Assembly (NCBI RefSeq): GCF_000472525.1
Contig: NZ_AWZT01000029.1
Coordinates: 29,632 to 93,631 of the forward strand
From: Paraburkholderia dilworthii
GTDB lineage: Bacteria > Pseudomonadota > Gammaproteobacteria > Burkholderiales > Burkholderiaceae
Direction of reading: 5' to 3'
Length of the DNA stretch: 64,000 nucleotides
This document shows, piece after piece, positions 17,305-25,712 of this stretch. The notes under the pieces are model-generated. The model was given only the letters and a program-made list of their open reading frames with translations, did no database searches and was not told the origin of the DNA. Each line of letters starts with the position of its first letter. Positions within the stretch are counted from its first letter, which is position 1. The position numbers and the translations under genes were made by a program.

Positions 17305-18201
17305 TCATCCATTGCGCTCCTTCACAAAATCGACGAACGCGCGCAACGGCGCGGGCAAGTGACGGCGGCCGGGATAATAAAGAAAGGGCCCCGAAAAGCG
17401 TAGCCACCAGGGTTCGAGAATAGGCTCCAATGCGCCGCTGTCGAGGTGCGGCCTGAGAATGTCTTCGAACAGGTGAATCACGCCCACGCCCGCGATGGCT
17501 GTGCTGATTACTAGCTCCATCGCCGCGCCGGGCCGCACGAGTAAGGGCCCCGACGGGTTCAGTTGCACCGCTTCCCCGTCCCGCTCGAAGTGCCAGGTCG
17601 GCGTCGCGCCGCCAGCAAACTGCACGCGCAGGCAAGCATGCGTGAGGAGGTCACGCGGATGCTGCGGGCGTCCGTGCTGTTGCAAATACCCCGGCGCGGC
17701 AGCCGTCGCGAAGCGCTCCACGCGCGGGCCGATTGGCACGGCGATCATGTCCTGTTCGAGCCGCTCGTCGTAGCGGATGCCCGCGTCGCAGCCGATCGAA
17801 AGCACGTCGACAAAGCCGTCTTCGACGAGCACTTCGACCCGTATGTCCGGATAGGCTTTCAGAAACGGCGCTATTACACCGGGCAGCACGATGCGCGCGG
17901 CGCTCGCCGGCACGTTGAGCTTGAGCGTGCCGCTCGGCTGGTCGCGAAACACGTTGAGCACGTCGAGCGCCGCTTCCATTTCGCTGAAGAGCGGCGTCAG
18001 CTTCTCCAGCAGGCGCAGGCCTGCCTCGGTCGGCGCGACGCTGCGGGTCGTGCGGTTCAGCAGACGCAGACCGAGCCTGGTTTCGAGGCGGCGCACCGCG
18101 ACGCTCAGACTCGACGCGGAGACGCCGCTCGTTCGCGCCGCGTCGCGAAAGCCACCCGCGCGTGCCACTGAGATGAAGGCGGTAAGGTCGTTTAATTCCA
18201 T
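17305..18201 (-). CDS. LysR-family transcriptional regulator
   Basis: 298 residues. The helix-turn-helix is near residues 18-40 (GGFRDAARTSGVSASSLSVAVRRLE, quoted in part); then comes the usual RLLNRTTRSVAPTEAG hinge and the substrate-binding-protein-like effector domain (GTLKLNVPASAARIVLPGVI). ATG 18201 is chosen over 18216 because ELNDLTAFISVARA is the normal LysR opening. It is divergent from the aldo/keto reductase gene and probably its regulator. Confidence 0.9.
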   Translation of the reverse strand: MELNDLTAFISVARAGGFRDAARTSGVSASSLSVAVRRLETRLGLRLLNRTTRSVAPTEAGLRLLEKLTPLFSEMEAALDVLNVFRDQPSGTLKLNVPASAARIVLPGVIAPFLKAYPDIRVEVLVEDGFVDVLSIGCDAGIRYDERLEQDMIAVPIGPRVERFATAAAPGYLQQHGRPQHPRDLLTHACLRVQFAGGATPTWHFERDGEAVQLNPSGPLLVRPGAAMELVISTAIAGVGVIHLFEDILRPHLDSGALEPILEPWWLRFSGPFLYYPGRRHLPAPLRAFVDFVKERNG

Positions 18202-18208
18202 GTCGGCT

Positions 18209-18235
18209 GTGCACAAAATTGAACAACCCGTGCAC
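18209..18235. promoter_or_regulatory. Paired GTGCAC sites between LysR and aldo/keto reductase genes
   Basis: The palindrome GTGCAC occurs at 18209-18214 and 18230-18235, exactly 21 bp apart (two helical turns), immediately before the LysR start. Their position suits binding by the LysR protein. Confidence 0.4.
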
Positions 18236-18306
18236 GTTAGCCCGCTTTATTAAACGGTGCAATCCCCGCCATACTGCGGCTCAACCACTCAGGAAAGGAG
18301 AGCACC

Positions 18307-19182
18307 ATGCCGAACCTCGACATCACGAATACTTTTTCACTCGCGGGCCGCTCGGTGCGGCGCATGGGCTACGGTGCGATGCAACTCGCCGGACCGGGCG
18401 TATTCGGGCCGCCGAAAGACCGCGACGCCGCGCTTGCCGTGCTGCGCGAAGCGGTGGCCGAAGGCGTGAATCACATCGACACCAGCGATTTCTATGGCCC
18501 GCATATCACCAACCAGCTGATTCGCGAGGCGCTGCAGCCCTATCCAGACGATCTCGTGATCGTCACCAAGCTCGGCGCGGTGCGCAATAGCGACGGGGCG
18601 TGGCTGCCGGCGCAGGAGCCGGCGGACCTGGAGCGCGGCGTGCACGACAACCTGCGCAACCTCGGGCTCGATGCGCTGGAAGTGGTCAATATGCGGCTGA
18701 TGGGCGACGTGCAGGCGCCGAGCGAGGGGTCGATCGAAAAACAAGTGACTGCACTCGCCGAGCTTCAGCAGCGCGGACTAATTCGCCACATCGGCCTGAG
18801 CAACGCCACGCCGACGCAGATTGCCGAGGCGCAGCGCATCGCACAAATCGTCTGCGTACAGAATCACTACAACCTCGTGCACCGCGCCGACGACGCACTG
18901 ATCGACGAACTGGCGAGCCAGGGCATCGCTTACGTGCCGTTCTTTCCGCTTGGCGGCTTCACGCCGATCCAGTCGTCGGCGCTGACCGATATTGCGCGAG
19001 CGATTGACGCGACGCCGATGCAAGTGGCGCTCGCATGGCTGCTGCAGCGCGCGCCCAATATCCTGCTGATTCCGGGCACGTCGTCCGTCGGGCATTTGCG
19101 CGAGAACCTGCAGGCCGCGCGGCTGAAGCTAAGCGACGAGGTCCTCGCGAAACTCGACGCGATTGGCCGCGCTAACGGTTAG
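18307..19182 (+). CDS. Aldo/keto reductase
   Basis: 291 residues, TIM-barrel aldo/keto reductase. VNHIDTSDFYGP near residue 55 supplies the catalytic Asp and Tyr, VIVTKLGAV near 83 the Lys, and LLIPGTSSVGHLRENL near 262 the cofactor-binding segment. The position that usually holds the catalytic His reads VVNMRLMGD, a replacement seen in a subgroup of the family. AAAGGAGAG precedes the ATG. Substrate unknown; it is expected to reduce an aldehyde or ketone with NADPH. Confidence 0.9.
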   Translation: MPNLDITNTFSLAGRSVRRMGYGAMQLAGPGVFGPPKDRDAALAVLREAVAEGVNHIDTSDFYGPHITNQLIREALQPYPDDLVIVTKLGAVRNSDGAWLPAQEPADLERGVHDNLRNLGLDALEVVNMRLMGDVQAPSEGSIEKQVTALAELQQRGLIRHIGLSNATPTQIAEAQRIAQIVCVQNHYNLVHRADDALIDELASQGIAYVPFFPLGGFTPIQSSALTDIARAIDATPMQVALAWLLQRAPNILLIPGTSSVGHLRENLQAARLKLSDEVLAKLDAIGRANG

Positions 19183-19196
19183 CGATGCACGGCGAT

Positions 19197-20105
19197 TCAG
19201 ACGGAATCCGCGATATGCGCGCGCAACCACTGATGCGCCGGGTCACGATGCGAGCGCTCATGCCACAGCATCGCCATTTCATAACCGGGTACGTGGACGG
19301 GGGGCTCGACCACGCGTAGCGCAGCGTTATCGCGGACCAGCCGCGCGGGCACCATCGCGACGAGGTCGGTGCTTGCCAGTGCGGAAATCATGAACAGGAA
19401 GTGCGGAACGGAAAGCACGACTCTGCGCGACAGGCCGGCTTGGGCGAGCACTTCGTCGGTTGGTCCGGCAAAGCCGCCGCCGTCCGGCGACACGATCGCG
19501 TGCTCGAACTTCGAGAATTGCGCGAGCGCGGGCCGCCGCTTCAGGCGTGGATGATCCGCGCGGCCTGCAAGCACATAGCGCTCGGCAAATAGCATTCGCC
19601 GACGCAAGCCGGCAGGCGCTCCCTCGCTCGTATGAAACGCGATGTCGATTTCGCCCTGTTCCGCCTGCCTCGCGATGCGGGGCGGCGCCGCCTCGACAAC
19701 CGCGAGCCGCGTGCCGGGCGCCGCTGCGCGCAGGCCCGGCAAGGCAGGCTGGATGATCGTCGACTCCGCGTAGTCCGTCGCGGCAATGCGCCAGGTGTGC
19801 GTGGCCTGCGCCGGATCGAAGGGGCGCGCGGGCGCGACTGCTTGCTCCAATGCTTCGAGCGCCTGCCGCAAGGGCTCGCGCAATGCGTCGGCGCGCGCCG
19901 TGGCGCGCATGCCACGCGGACCGGGCAGCAGCAGTGGGTCGCCCAATACGTCGCGCAGCTTCGCGAGATGCACGCTCACCGACGGCTGCGAAAAATTCAA
20001 GCGCTCGGCCGCCCGGGTCACGTTGAGTTCTGCCAGCAATACGTCGAGCGTGACGAGGAGGTTCAGATCCAGCTTGCGGAGATTGTTCACGGTAATACCT
20101 GCCAT
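19197..20105 (-). CDS. LysR-family transcriptional regulator (NodD/SyrM-like opening)
   Basis: 302 residues. LRKLDLNLLVTLDVLLAEL opens the DNA-binding domain, with the helix-turn-helix in VTRAAERLNFSQPSVSVHLA near residue 30-50 and GDPLLLPGPRGMRAT after it. The effector domain follows. The opening is of the type found in NodD/LinR-like LysR proteins. It is divergent from the quinone reductase gene at 20178 with 72 bp between the starts, and most likely controls it. Confidence 0.9.
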   Translation of the reverse strand: MAGITVNNLRKLDLNLLVTLDVLLAELNVTRAAERLNFSQPSVSVHLAKLRDVLGDPLLLPGPRGMRATARADALREPLRQALEALEQAVAPARPFDPAQATHTWRIAATDYAESTIIQPALPGLRAAAPGTRLAVVEAAPPRIARQAEQGEIDIAFHTSEGAPAGLRRRMLFAERYVLAGRADHPRLKRRPALAQFSKFEHAIVSPDGGGFAGPTDEVLAQAGLSRRVVLSVPHFLFMISALASTDLVAMVPARLVRDNAALRVVEPPVHVPGYEMAMLWHERSHRDPAHQWLRAHIADSV

Positions 20106-20177
20106 ATCAGCAATTCATTTCTACTATACCGTCGCGGCAGCTATCGTGTGTTCTTCCAGACATGAAGGCAACCGCAA

Positions 20178-20954
20178 ATGAACGTTCTCATTGTTTATGC
20201 TCATCCTGAACCACGGTCGTTGAATGGATCGCTGAAGGATTTCTCCGTCAAGCGCCTGCGGGAAACGGGGCATACGGTTCAGGTTTCCGATCTCTATGCG
20301 ATGAACTGGAAGGCGTCGCTCGATGCAAGCGATAGCCTCGCTCCAGCAACGGGCGATCGCTTCGATCCTTCGCTCGCGTCGAAATACGCGTTCGAAAACG
20401 GACTTCAAAGTGCGGACATTGCAGCCGAGCAGGCAAAGCTCAAGTGGGCCGACGCGGTGATTCTGCAGTTCCCGCTGTGGTGGTTCTCCATGCCCGCGAT
20501 CATGAAAGGATGGGTGGAGCGCGTGTACGCCTACGGCTTTGCGTACGGCGTGGGCGAGCACTCGGATGCGCGCTGGGGCGACCGCTACGGCGAGGGCACG
20601 TTAGCCGGAAAACGCGCGATGCTGGTGGTCACGACAGGCGGCTGGGAATCGCATTACAGTCCACGCGGCATCAACGGCCCCATCGACGACGTGCTGTTCC
20701 CGATCCAGCACGGCATACTGTATTACCCCGGTTTGGACGTACTGCCGCCGTTCCTGGTGTATCGCACGAGCCGCATTGACGAAGCGAAATACACCGAAGT
20801 GCGCGACGCGCTCGGCGAGCGCCTCGACAATCTCTGGAAGACGACGCCCATACCGTTCCGTCCGCAGAACGGCGGCGATTATCGGATTCCCGAACTTACG
20901 TTAAAGGAGGACATCGCTCCTGGGCGGACGGGCCTGGGTGTGCACGTCAAATAG
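20178..20954 (+). CDS. NAD(P)H:quinone oxidoreductase, flavodoxin fold
   Basis: 258 residues. The FMN/FAD-binding opening is NVLIVYAHPEPRSLNGSL, and the family motif LQFPLWWFSMPAIMKGWVER (positions about 95-115) is followed by VVTTGGWESHYSP and HGILYYPGLDVLPPF. It resembles NQO1/MdaB-type two-electron quinone or nitro reductases. The LysR gene next to it suggests induction by an electrophile or quinone. The frame is intact and the length is usual for the family. Confidence 0.88.
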   Translation: MNVLIVYAHPEPRSLNGSLKDFSVKRLRETGHTVQVSDLYAMNWKASLDASDSLAPATGDRFDPSLASKYAFENGLQSADIAAEQAKLKWADAVILQFPLWWFSMPAIMKGWVERVYAYGFAYGVGEHSDARWGDRYGEGTLAGKRAMLVVTTGGWESHYSPRGINGPIDDVLFPIQHGILYYPGLDVLPPFLVYRTSRIDEAKYTEVRDALGERLDNLWKTTPIPFRPQNGGDYRIPELTLKEDIAPGRTGLGVHVK

Positions 20955-20990
20955 TTATTGATTCGGTACCCAAACTAATTGACGGCGACT

Positions 20991-22283
20991 TCAGTCGATA
21001 CCATGAAACACCGCATCGTCCGGGCCGAGGTAGGCGGGCGGGCGCCAGGCGGCATCGCGCATTGAATGCTGAACCAGTTTTTCGACGCCGAGCAGCACTG
21101 CGAATATCGCCATCCGCACAGGAATGCCGTTATCGGTTTGCCGGAAAATGGCAAGCCGCGAATCGTGATTGAGATCGACGCTCAGATCGTTCGCGCCCGG
21201 CCGGCTGTCGCGCGGCAGCGGGTGCATGATCAGCGTGTCGCTGCCACACACGCTGTCCACTAACGCCTGATTGATCTGGAAGTCGGGCGTGTAGCCTTCG
21301 AACGATTCGTCGGTAAAGCGCTCCTTCTGGATGCGCGTGGCGTACACGACGTCGGCGCCGCGCAGTCCGCTCGGCAAATCGTGAGTCTGTTCGATCACGT
21401 GGCCGTTGCGCGAAATCTGCTCAATGATATAGGCGGGCATTTCGAGCATGGGCGGCGAGATCAGCGTGAACTTGATGCCGCGATACAGCGCCAGTAATTT
21501 TACGAGCGAGTGCACCGTGCGCCCATATTTCAGATCGCCGACGAGCGCGATATGCGCACCGTCGACGATCTTGCCGAGGCGCGAGAACTCGCGCTGAATG
21601 GTGTAGAGGTCGAGCAGCGCCTGGCTCGGATGCTCGCCGGGGCCGTCGCCGCCGTTGATCACCGGCACATTGGTCGCGCGCGCGAATTCGGCCACCGAGC
21701 CTTGCTCCGGATGACGGATCACCAGCGCGTCGACGTAGCCGCTCATCACGCGGCTCGTGTCGTAGATCGACTCCCCTTTGGCCATCGACGAAAAAGTGAA
21801 GCCTGTGGTGTCGCACACCGAGCCGCCCAGCCGGCAAAACGCCGCGCCGAAGCTCACGCGGGTCCGCGTGCTGGCCTCGAAGAACAGGTTGCCGAGCACC
21901 GCGCCTTCCAGCACGCGCGAGATTTTGCGGCGCCGTGCGATGGGCTGCATGATGTCCGCGACGCGAAAGAGCGCCTCCACCGAGTCGCGCGAAAACTGGT
22001 CGACCGAGAGCAACTGCGGCTTGCCTTCCCACAGCATCTGACTCGCGAGCGACTGCGAATCTACGCTTTGCGTATACTTGTCGCCCGGCTCACCATGCAC
22101 GACGATTTCCGACACGAAACGCTCGACAATCTCCGGCATGGCTCGCGATTCCTGCGAGTCGTCCGGTAAGAGCCAGGTGTCAAGTGCCCGCCGGGACACG
22201 CCGATGCGGCCCGCGAAGGTCTCGCGCGTCATGTTCAGGCGGCGCATGGCGTCGCGAAGGAAGGCTTGTTGCGGGACGCTCAT
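20991..22283 (-). CDS. Aspartate carbamoyltransferase with an HTH-like N-terminal extension
   Basis: 430 residues, about 120 longer than an ordinary catalytic subunit. The C-terminal 330 residues carry the full active site: FFEASTRTRVSFGAAFCRLG, GDGPGEHPSQALLDLYTI, GDLKYGRTVHSL and MHPLPRDSRPG. The first about 60 residues (AFLRDAMRRLNMTRETFAGR, then IGVSRRALDTWLLPDDSQE) read as a Cro/XRE-like helix-turn-helix. No pyrI or pyrC neighbour is present. ATG 22283 is preceded on its strand by GGTGCCTCC, not a good ribosome site, so a nearby start is possible. A TACGC-N3-GCGTA palindrome lies 32 bp upstream and a second inside codons about 70-74. Confidence 0.88.
   Translation of the reverse strand: MSVPQQAFLRDAMRRLNMTRETFAGRIGVSRRALDTWLLPDDSQESRAMPEIVERFVSEIVVHGEPGDKYTQSVDSQSLASQMLWEGKPQLLSVDQFSRDSVEALFRVADIMQPIARRRKISRVLEGAVLGNLFFEASTRTRVSFGAAFCRLGGSVCDTTGFTFSSMAKGESIYDTSRVMSGYVDALVIRHPEQGSVAEFARATNVPVINGGDGPGEHPSQALLDLYTIQREFSRLGKIVDGAHIALVGDLKYGRTVHSLVKLLALYRGIKFTLISPPMLEMPAYIIEQISRNGHVIEQTHDLPSGLRGADVVYATRIQKERFTDESFEGYTPDFQINQALVDSVCGSDTLIMHPLPRDSRPGANDLSVDLNHDSRLAIFRQTDNGIPVRMAIFAVLLGVEKLVQHSMRDAAWRPPAYLGPDDAVFHGID
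22062..22074. promoter_or_regulatory. Second TACGC-N3-GCGTA palindrome, inside the ATCase coding region
   Basis: TACGC at 22062-22066 and GCGTA at 22070-22074 flank TTT. The core is identical to that of the upstream site at 22315-22333; the two centres are 256 bp apart. Confidence 0.4.
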
Positions 22284-22314
22284 GGAGGCACCTGTCGGAA
22301 AATGTGTGCGTCGG

Positions 22315-22333
22315 ATATACGCCCTGCGTATAT
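22315..22333. promoter_or_regulatory. Perfect 8-bp inverted repeat upstream of the HTH-ATCase gene
   Basis: ATATACGC at 22315-22322 and GCGTATAT at 22326-22333 are separated by CCT. The site ends 32 bp before the ATG at 22283 on the minus strand, a typical operator position. The surrounding gap (22284-22703) otherwise holds a long hairpin at 22574-22621 and no convincing gene. Confidence 0.55.
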
Positions 22334-22573
22334 TAATTCGGCCGCGACAGAAGTCAAGCAATTTTGGGATGCGCTTTGCCAAAGCGCGGCGGGCGCGGTT
22401 ACACTGCGCTTCATGCGCCTTGGCCAAACACTCCGACTCCGCTTGTCGACCGTGAACCGTTCCGCTTTCGCAGGCGTCGCGGATACACGCGCGCTCCGTT
22501 CGCTCGTCCGCGCGCAAAACGGCGCGCAACGCAGCCCGCAACTCAGCGCCAAAGCCAAAAAACAGCCGCTCAT

Positions 22574-22621
22574 CTGACCGGAGCACGCTGTTCCGTCAGA
22601 TGCGACGGAACAGCGGGTCAG
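22574..22621. other. Long imperfect hairpin between the ATCase and DapA-family genes
   Basis: A perfect 12-bp stem, CGCTGTTCCGTC (22586-22597) with GACGGAACAGCG (22604-22615), closes a 6-base loop. It is extended by CTGACC (22574-22579) with GGTCAG (22616-22621), leaving a 6-base bulge on one side. No T-run follows, so it is not an ordinary terminator. It may be an RNA structure or a protein-binding palindrome. Confidence 0.6.
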
Positions 22622-22703
22622 CGCTTCGGCGATCCTCCCTGTCTTTCCTCTTCGCACGCTGCCGGAATCGATACGGTCGCTCATCGACGTAAAGAGGAAA
22701 GAC

Positions 22704-23603
22704 ATGCCTATTTTTTCGGGTATCTGGGTTCCGCTCATCACGCCCTTCGCCGATGGCGCGGTGGATCACACCGCGTTGCGCGCGCTCGTGCGCCGCTATG
22801 CCGACGCGGGCATAGCCGGAATCATGGCGCTCGGCACGACAGGTGAACCCGCCGCGCTCGACGCCGCCGAACAGGACGCCGTGCTCGCAACGATCCTCGA
22901 CGCGGCGCAAGGGGGCCGCGCGGATGCGAACGCAAGCGGTGATACCAGGCCGGCATTGCCTGTGGTCGTCGGCGTGCCCGGCAATAACACGCAGAGCATG
23001 CGCGAGCGCATCAAGCAACTGAATGCGCTGCCTATCGCCGGCGTGTTGATGGCCGCGCCCTATTACATCAGGCCGTCGCAGGCCGGCATCGTCGGTCACT
23101 TCATGGCGCTTGCCGATGCGAGCGAACAGCCCGTCGTGCTCTACGACATTCCATATCGAACCGGTGTGCGGCTGGAACTCGATACGCTCCTGACGCTTGC
23201 CGGCCATCCGCGGATCCAGGCGGTGAAGGACTGCGCGGGCTCGCTCGACACCACGCTCGCGCTGATCCGCGACGGCCGCTTGCACGTGCTTGCAGGCGAA
23301 GATGTGCAGATGTTCAACACGATGTGCCTCGGCGGCAGCGGAGCGATTGCGGCTTCCGCGCATGTGTGGCCGGAACGGTTCGTCGCACTGTATCGCGCGC
23401 TCGCGACAGGTGCGCTGGAAGAAGGGCGGCGCATCTTTCACGCGCTCGTGCCGCTGATCCACGCGTTGTTCGCCGAACCGAATCCGGCGCCGGTCAAAGC
23501 GCTGCTCGCCTCGCAAGGTCTGATACGCGACGAACTTCGCCTGCCGATGACGCGCGCGAGTGAAACGCTGGTCGAGCGTCTCGCCGCGTTGGCGCGGGCT
23601 TGA
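22704..23603 (+). CDS. Dihydrodipicolinate synthase (DapA) family lyase/aldolase
   Basis: 299 residues. MALGTTGEPAAL near residue 44 is the pyruvate-binding loop, VVLYDIPYRTG near 145 holds the catalytic tyrosine and IQAVKDCAGSLDTT near 172 the Schiff-base lysine. AAGAGGAAAG precedes the ATG. The active site is complete, so class I aldolase chemistry on pyruvate is expected. It may be a true 4-hydroxy-tetrahydrodipicolinate synthase or a related N-acetylneuraminate, keto-deoxy-sugar or similar lyase; no lysine or sugar-acid genes adjoin to decide. Confidence 0.82.
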   Translation: MPIFSGIWVPLITPFADGAVDHTALRALVRRYADAGIAGIMALGTTGEPAALDAAEQDAVLATILDAAQGGRADANASGDTRPALPVVVGVPGNNTQSMRERIKQLNALPIAGVLMAAPYYIRPSQAGIVGHFMALADASEQPVVLYDIPYRTGVRLELDTLLTLAGHPRIQAVKDCAGSLDTTLALIRDGRLHVLAGEDVQMFNTMCLGGSGAIAASAHVWPERFVALYRALATGALEEGRRIFHALVPLIHALFAEPNPAPVKALLASQGLIRDELRLPMTRASETLVERLAALARA

Positions 23604-23860
23604 ACGAAGCCGGCCGCTGCGAACGGCGTATTTGAGATGCTACTTCCGGCTGCAAGGCGATAATCGGCGCCCTTTATCGACTATCGCCGCCGGCATCTGT
23701 CCGGTTGATGCCGCATGCAGTCAGCCCAGTTCATCCGCTTCGTCCACTTTGTCCAGCTCGTCCGTTCATTCAGGTTAGCTCGTTTCGTGTCCGCTTCGCC
23801 TACGCCGCTCGTGCGCGCTGCGCGGCGCAATGCGCGCATCTTGCGGCTGGGGACGCGCTG

Positions 23861-24829
23861 ATGTCGTCCGTGTTTCGCACAGGCGCTCAGCTCGCGAGCG
23901 GTTCCGTCGGCCTCGTCACGCGCCGCTTTGCGTTGACGCTCGCGGTCGGCGCCGCCATTGCAACGGCTGTGCTTGCGCTCCTCGCGGGTATCGCGATCGG
24001 CATGCACTGGTCCGCGAGCGATGCCTCCGGCATGCAGACCGCGAACCGCATCGAGCGCGATTATGCAATCGATCAATTAGGTAAGCTGAACGCGTCGGTG
24101 GCGCAGATCGAGCCGCGCGTTGCGCGCCTCAGCGCGCAGGTCGGTGCATTGCGCGATTTCGAAGCGCGTCTGAATACACCGCGCTTAGCGCCAGGCGCGC
24201 CGGCTGTCGCGTCGCCCGCTTCGAGCGGCGATGCGGCGGCGACCGACAGCGAAGGCGAGGGCGGCCCTTTGTTGCCGCCACGGCGCTGTACCAAAGTGAT
24301 GCGGCATCTGGGCGGGCGCGTCGACGCCACCGGCACCGGCGCGCAACTCGATTGCATCGCCGCCACGCTGGGCGCGCTCGAACAGCAGACCGCCGCGCAC
24401 GCAATGGCCTATGCCGCGTTTCCCGGACGCATGCCTGCCGACGGCGCGCGTTCTGGTTCGCCGTTCGGCAACCGCGTCGATCCCTTCACGCATCGGCTGA
24501 GTTTTCACCCGGGCCTCGACCTGGTCGCGAAGACGGGAACGCCGATTCTGGCGGCGGCAGGCGGCCGCGTGGTGCTTGCAGGCGAGAAGACCGGCTATGG
24601 CAACGCGGTCGAAATAGATCACGGCAACGGACTTACGACGCGTTACGGCCACGCGTCGCGCGTCGTCGTGCATGTCGGCGATCTCGTGCTTCCGCGCCAA
24701 TATATCGCCGACGTCGGATCCACCGGACGCTCGACCGGTCCGCATCTGCACTTCGAAGTGCTGGTCAACGGCGCGCCCGTCGATCCCGCCGCCTATCTCG
24801 CGCTTTTTGCCCCCGCTTCTCATGGCTGA
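23861..24829 (+). CDS. M23-family metallopeptidase, membrane-anchored murein hydrolase or factor
   Basis: 322 residues. One N-terminal membrane helix at about 25-48 (ALTLAVGAAIATAVLALLAG) is followed by a coiled-coil stretch near 65-105 and a C-terminal LytM/M23 domain from about 205. Zinc-site motifs are intact: HPGLD near 217 and HLHFE near 295, with TRYGHASRVVV between. It should cleave peptidoglycan crosslinks in the periplasm. ATG 23861 is preferred to 23705 because the added 52 residues contain no signal-like sequence. It overlaps the next gene by 8 bp and belongs with the bactofilin at 25288. Confidence 0.88.
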   Translation: MSSVFRTGAQLASGSVGLVTRRFALTLAVGAAIATAVLALLAGIAIGMHWSASDASGMQTANRIERDYAIDQLGKLNASVAQIEPRVARLSAQVGALRDFEARLNTPRLAPGAPAVASPASSGDAAATDSEGEGGPLLPPRRCTKVMRHLGGRVDATGTGAQLDCIAATLGALEQQTAAHAMAYAAFPGRMPADGARSGSPFGNRVDPFTHRLSFHPGLDLVAKTGTPILAAAGGRVVLAGEKTGYGNAVEIDHGNGLTTRYGHASRVVVHVGDLVLPRQYIADVGSTGRSTGPHLHFEVLVNGAPVDPAAYLALFAPASHG

Positions 24830-25232
24830 TCGGATTCTTTCTCGCGACGCGGTAGGTCTGACGCGTCGCGCTTACACACTCGTGCCGGTGCGCTCTCTGC
24901 GTTCTCGCATCGCCGCATGGGTGCTTGTCTGCGCACTGAGTGCGCTCGCCGGCGCGGCCGCTGTGGTCGTCGGCGAGGCGCGCCGCGCAGGTTTGCCGCT
25001 CGCGCAATGCCTCCCGGCGCCCGTCGATAAAAGCGCCGAGCAGAACGAGCTGGCTCGCGCGCGCCTTGCTTTGGCGCAGGAGTCGGCGGCGCGCGCGGCA
25101 GTGCAGAAAACGGCCAACAGCGCCGCTGCCGAGGTCGCGCGGCTTAACGACGAATTGCAGTTTTTGCGCGGGCAGAGCAAGACAGCGCCGCGCACGCAGA
25201 CGCACGTGCAGACAGCCGCGCCGCACCGCTAG
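24822..25232 (+). CDS. Small membrane protein with coiled coil, between M23 peptidase and bactofilin
   Basis: 136 residues. The ATG at 24822 lies inside the last codons of the peptidase gene (8-bp overlap). A membrane helix is at about 30-50 (IAAWVLVCALSALAGAAAVV) and a heptad-rich stretch at about 75-120 (ELARARLALAQESAARAAVQ and on). The tail is short and polar. Overlap with M23 and the bactofilin 56 bp downstream argue for a role in the same envelope machine. No known family was recognised. Confidence 0.65.
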   Translation: MADRILSRDAVGLTRRAYTLVPVRSLRSRIAAWVLVCALSALAGAAAVVVGEARRAGLPLAQCLPAPVDKSAEQNELARARLALAQESAARAAVQKTANSAAAEVARLNDELQFLRGQSKTAPRTQTHVQTAAPHR

Positions 25233-25287
25233 GCGCCTGCGCTGCATAGCCTGGTCCACACGTCACACCTACATTTCCGGAGTACTT

Positions 25288-25704
25288 ATGTTCAGCAAGA
25301 AAAAAGCGGCGGGCATCAAGCAAACGAAGCTCGCGACACTGATCGCGCACGACGTGCGGATCACCGGCAATCTTCAGTTCACCGACGGCTTGCGCCTGGA
25401 CGGCCATGTGAAGGGCAATGTCAGCGGCGAGCCCGACGCTCAGACGCTGCTCGTGCTGAGCGACCGGGGCTCGATCGAGGGCAATGTGCACGGTTACGAC
25501 GTGATGATCAACGGCAAGATAGTCGGCGATGTGATTGCCGACCACTTCGTGGAGTTGCAGGGCAACGCGCATGTGACGGGCAACATCTACTATCAGCAAT
25601 TGCGGATGGACTGCGGCGCATCGGTGGACGGCAAGCTCACGCGGCGCGACGGAGTTCAGGCGTCCACGCCGCTTACGTCGATGGTCGACGCCGGGCGCGA
25701 CTGA
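25288..25704 (+). CDS. Bactofilin (cytoskeletal polymer protein)
   Basis: 138 residues. A short basic N-terminus is followed by the bactofilin beta-helix: TLIAHDVRITGNLQFTDGLR, LDGHVKGNVSG, GSIEGNVHGYDVMINGKIVG and VELQGNAHVTGNIYY, each turn about 17-18 residues. Bactofilins self-assemble into membrane-associated filaments that place peptidoglycan-modifying enzymes. Here it follows an M23 peptidase and a small membrane protein on the same strand, the usual context. ATG 25288 is preceded by CCGGAGT. Confidence 0.92.
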   Translation: MFSKKKAAGIKQTKLATLIAHDVRITGNLQFTDGLRLDGHVKGNVSGEPDAQTLLVLSDRGSIEGNVHGYDVMINGKIVGDVIADHFVELQGNAHVTGNIYYQQLRMDCGASVDGKLTRRDGVQASTPLTSMVDAGRD

Positions 25705-25712
25705 GCCTCATA

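Noticed and set aside
15971..18201. Histidine kinase and LysR gene as a joint two-component locus
   Set aside because: LysR proteins are not phosphoacceptors, and the LysR gene is better paired with the divergent aldo/keto reductase.
22413..22577. Short basic open frame divergent from the ATCase gene
   Set aside because: Arg/Leu/Ala-rich with no ribosome site; it ends in the long hairpin and looks like noncoding sequence.
23730..23765. Degenerate 9-bp periodic sequence (TTCATCCGC, TTCGTCCAC and similar)
   Set aside because: The units are too divergent for a clear repeat, and no gene or known element is associated with them.
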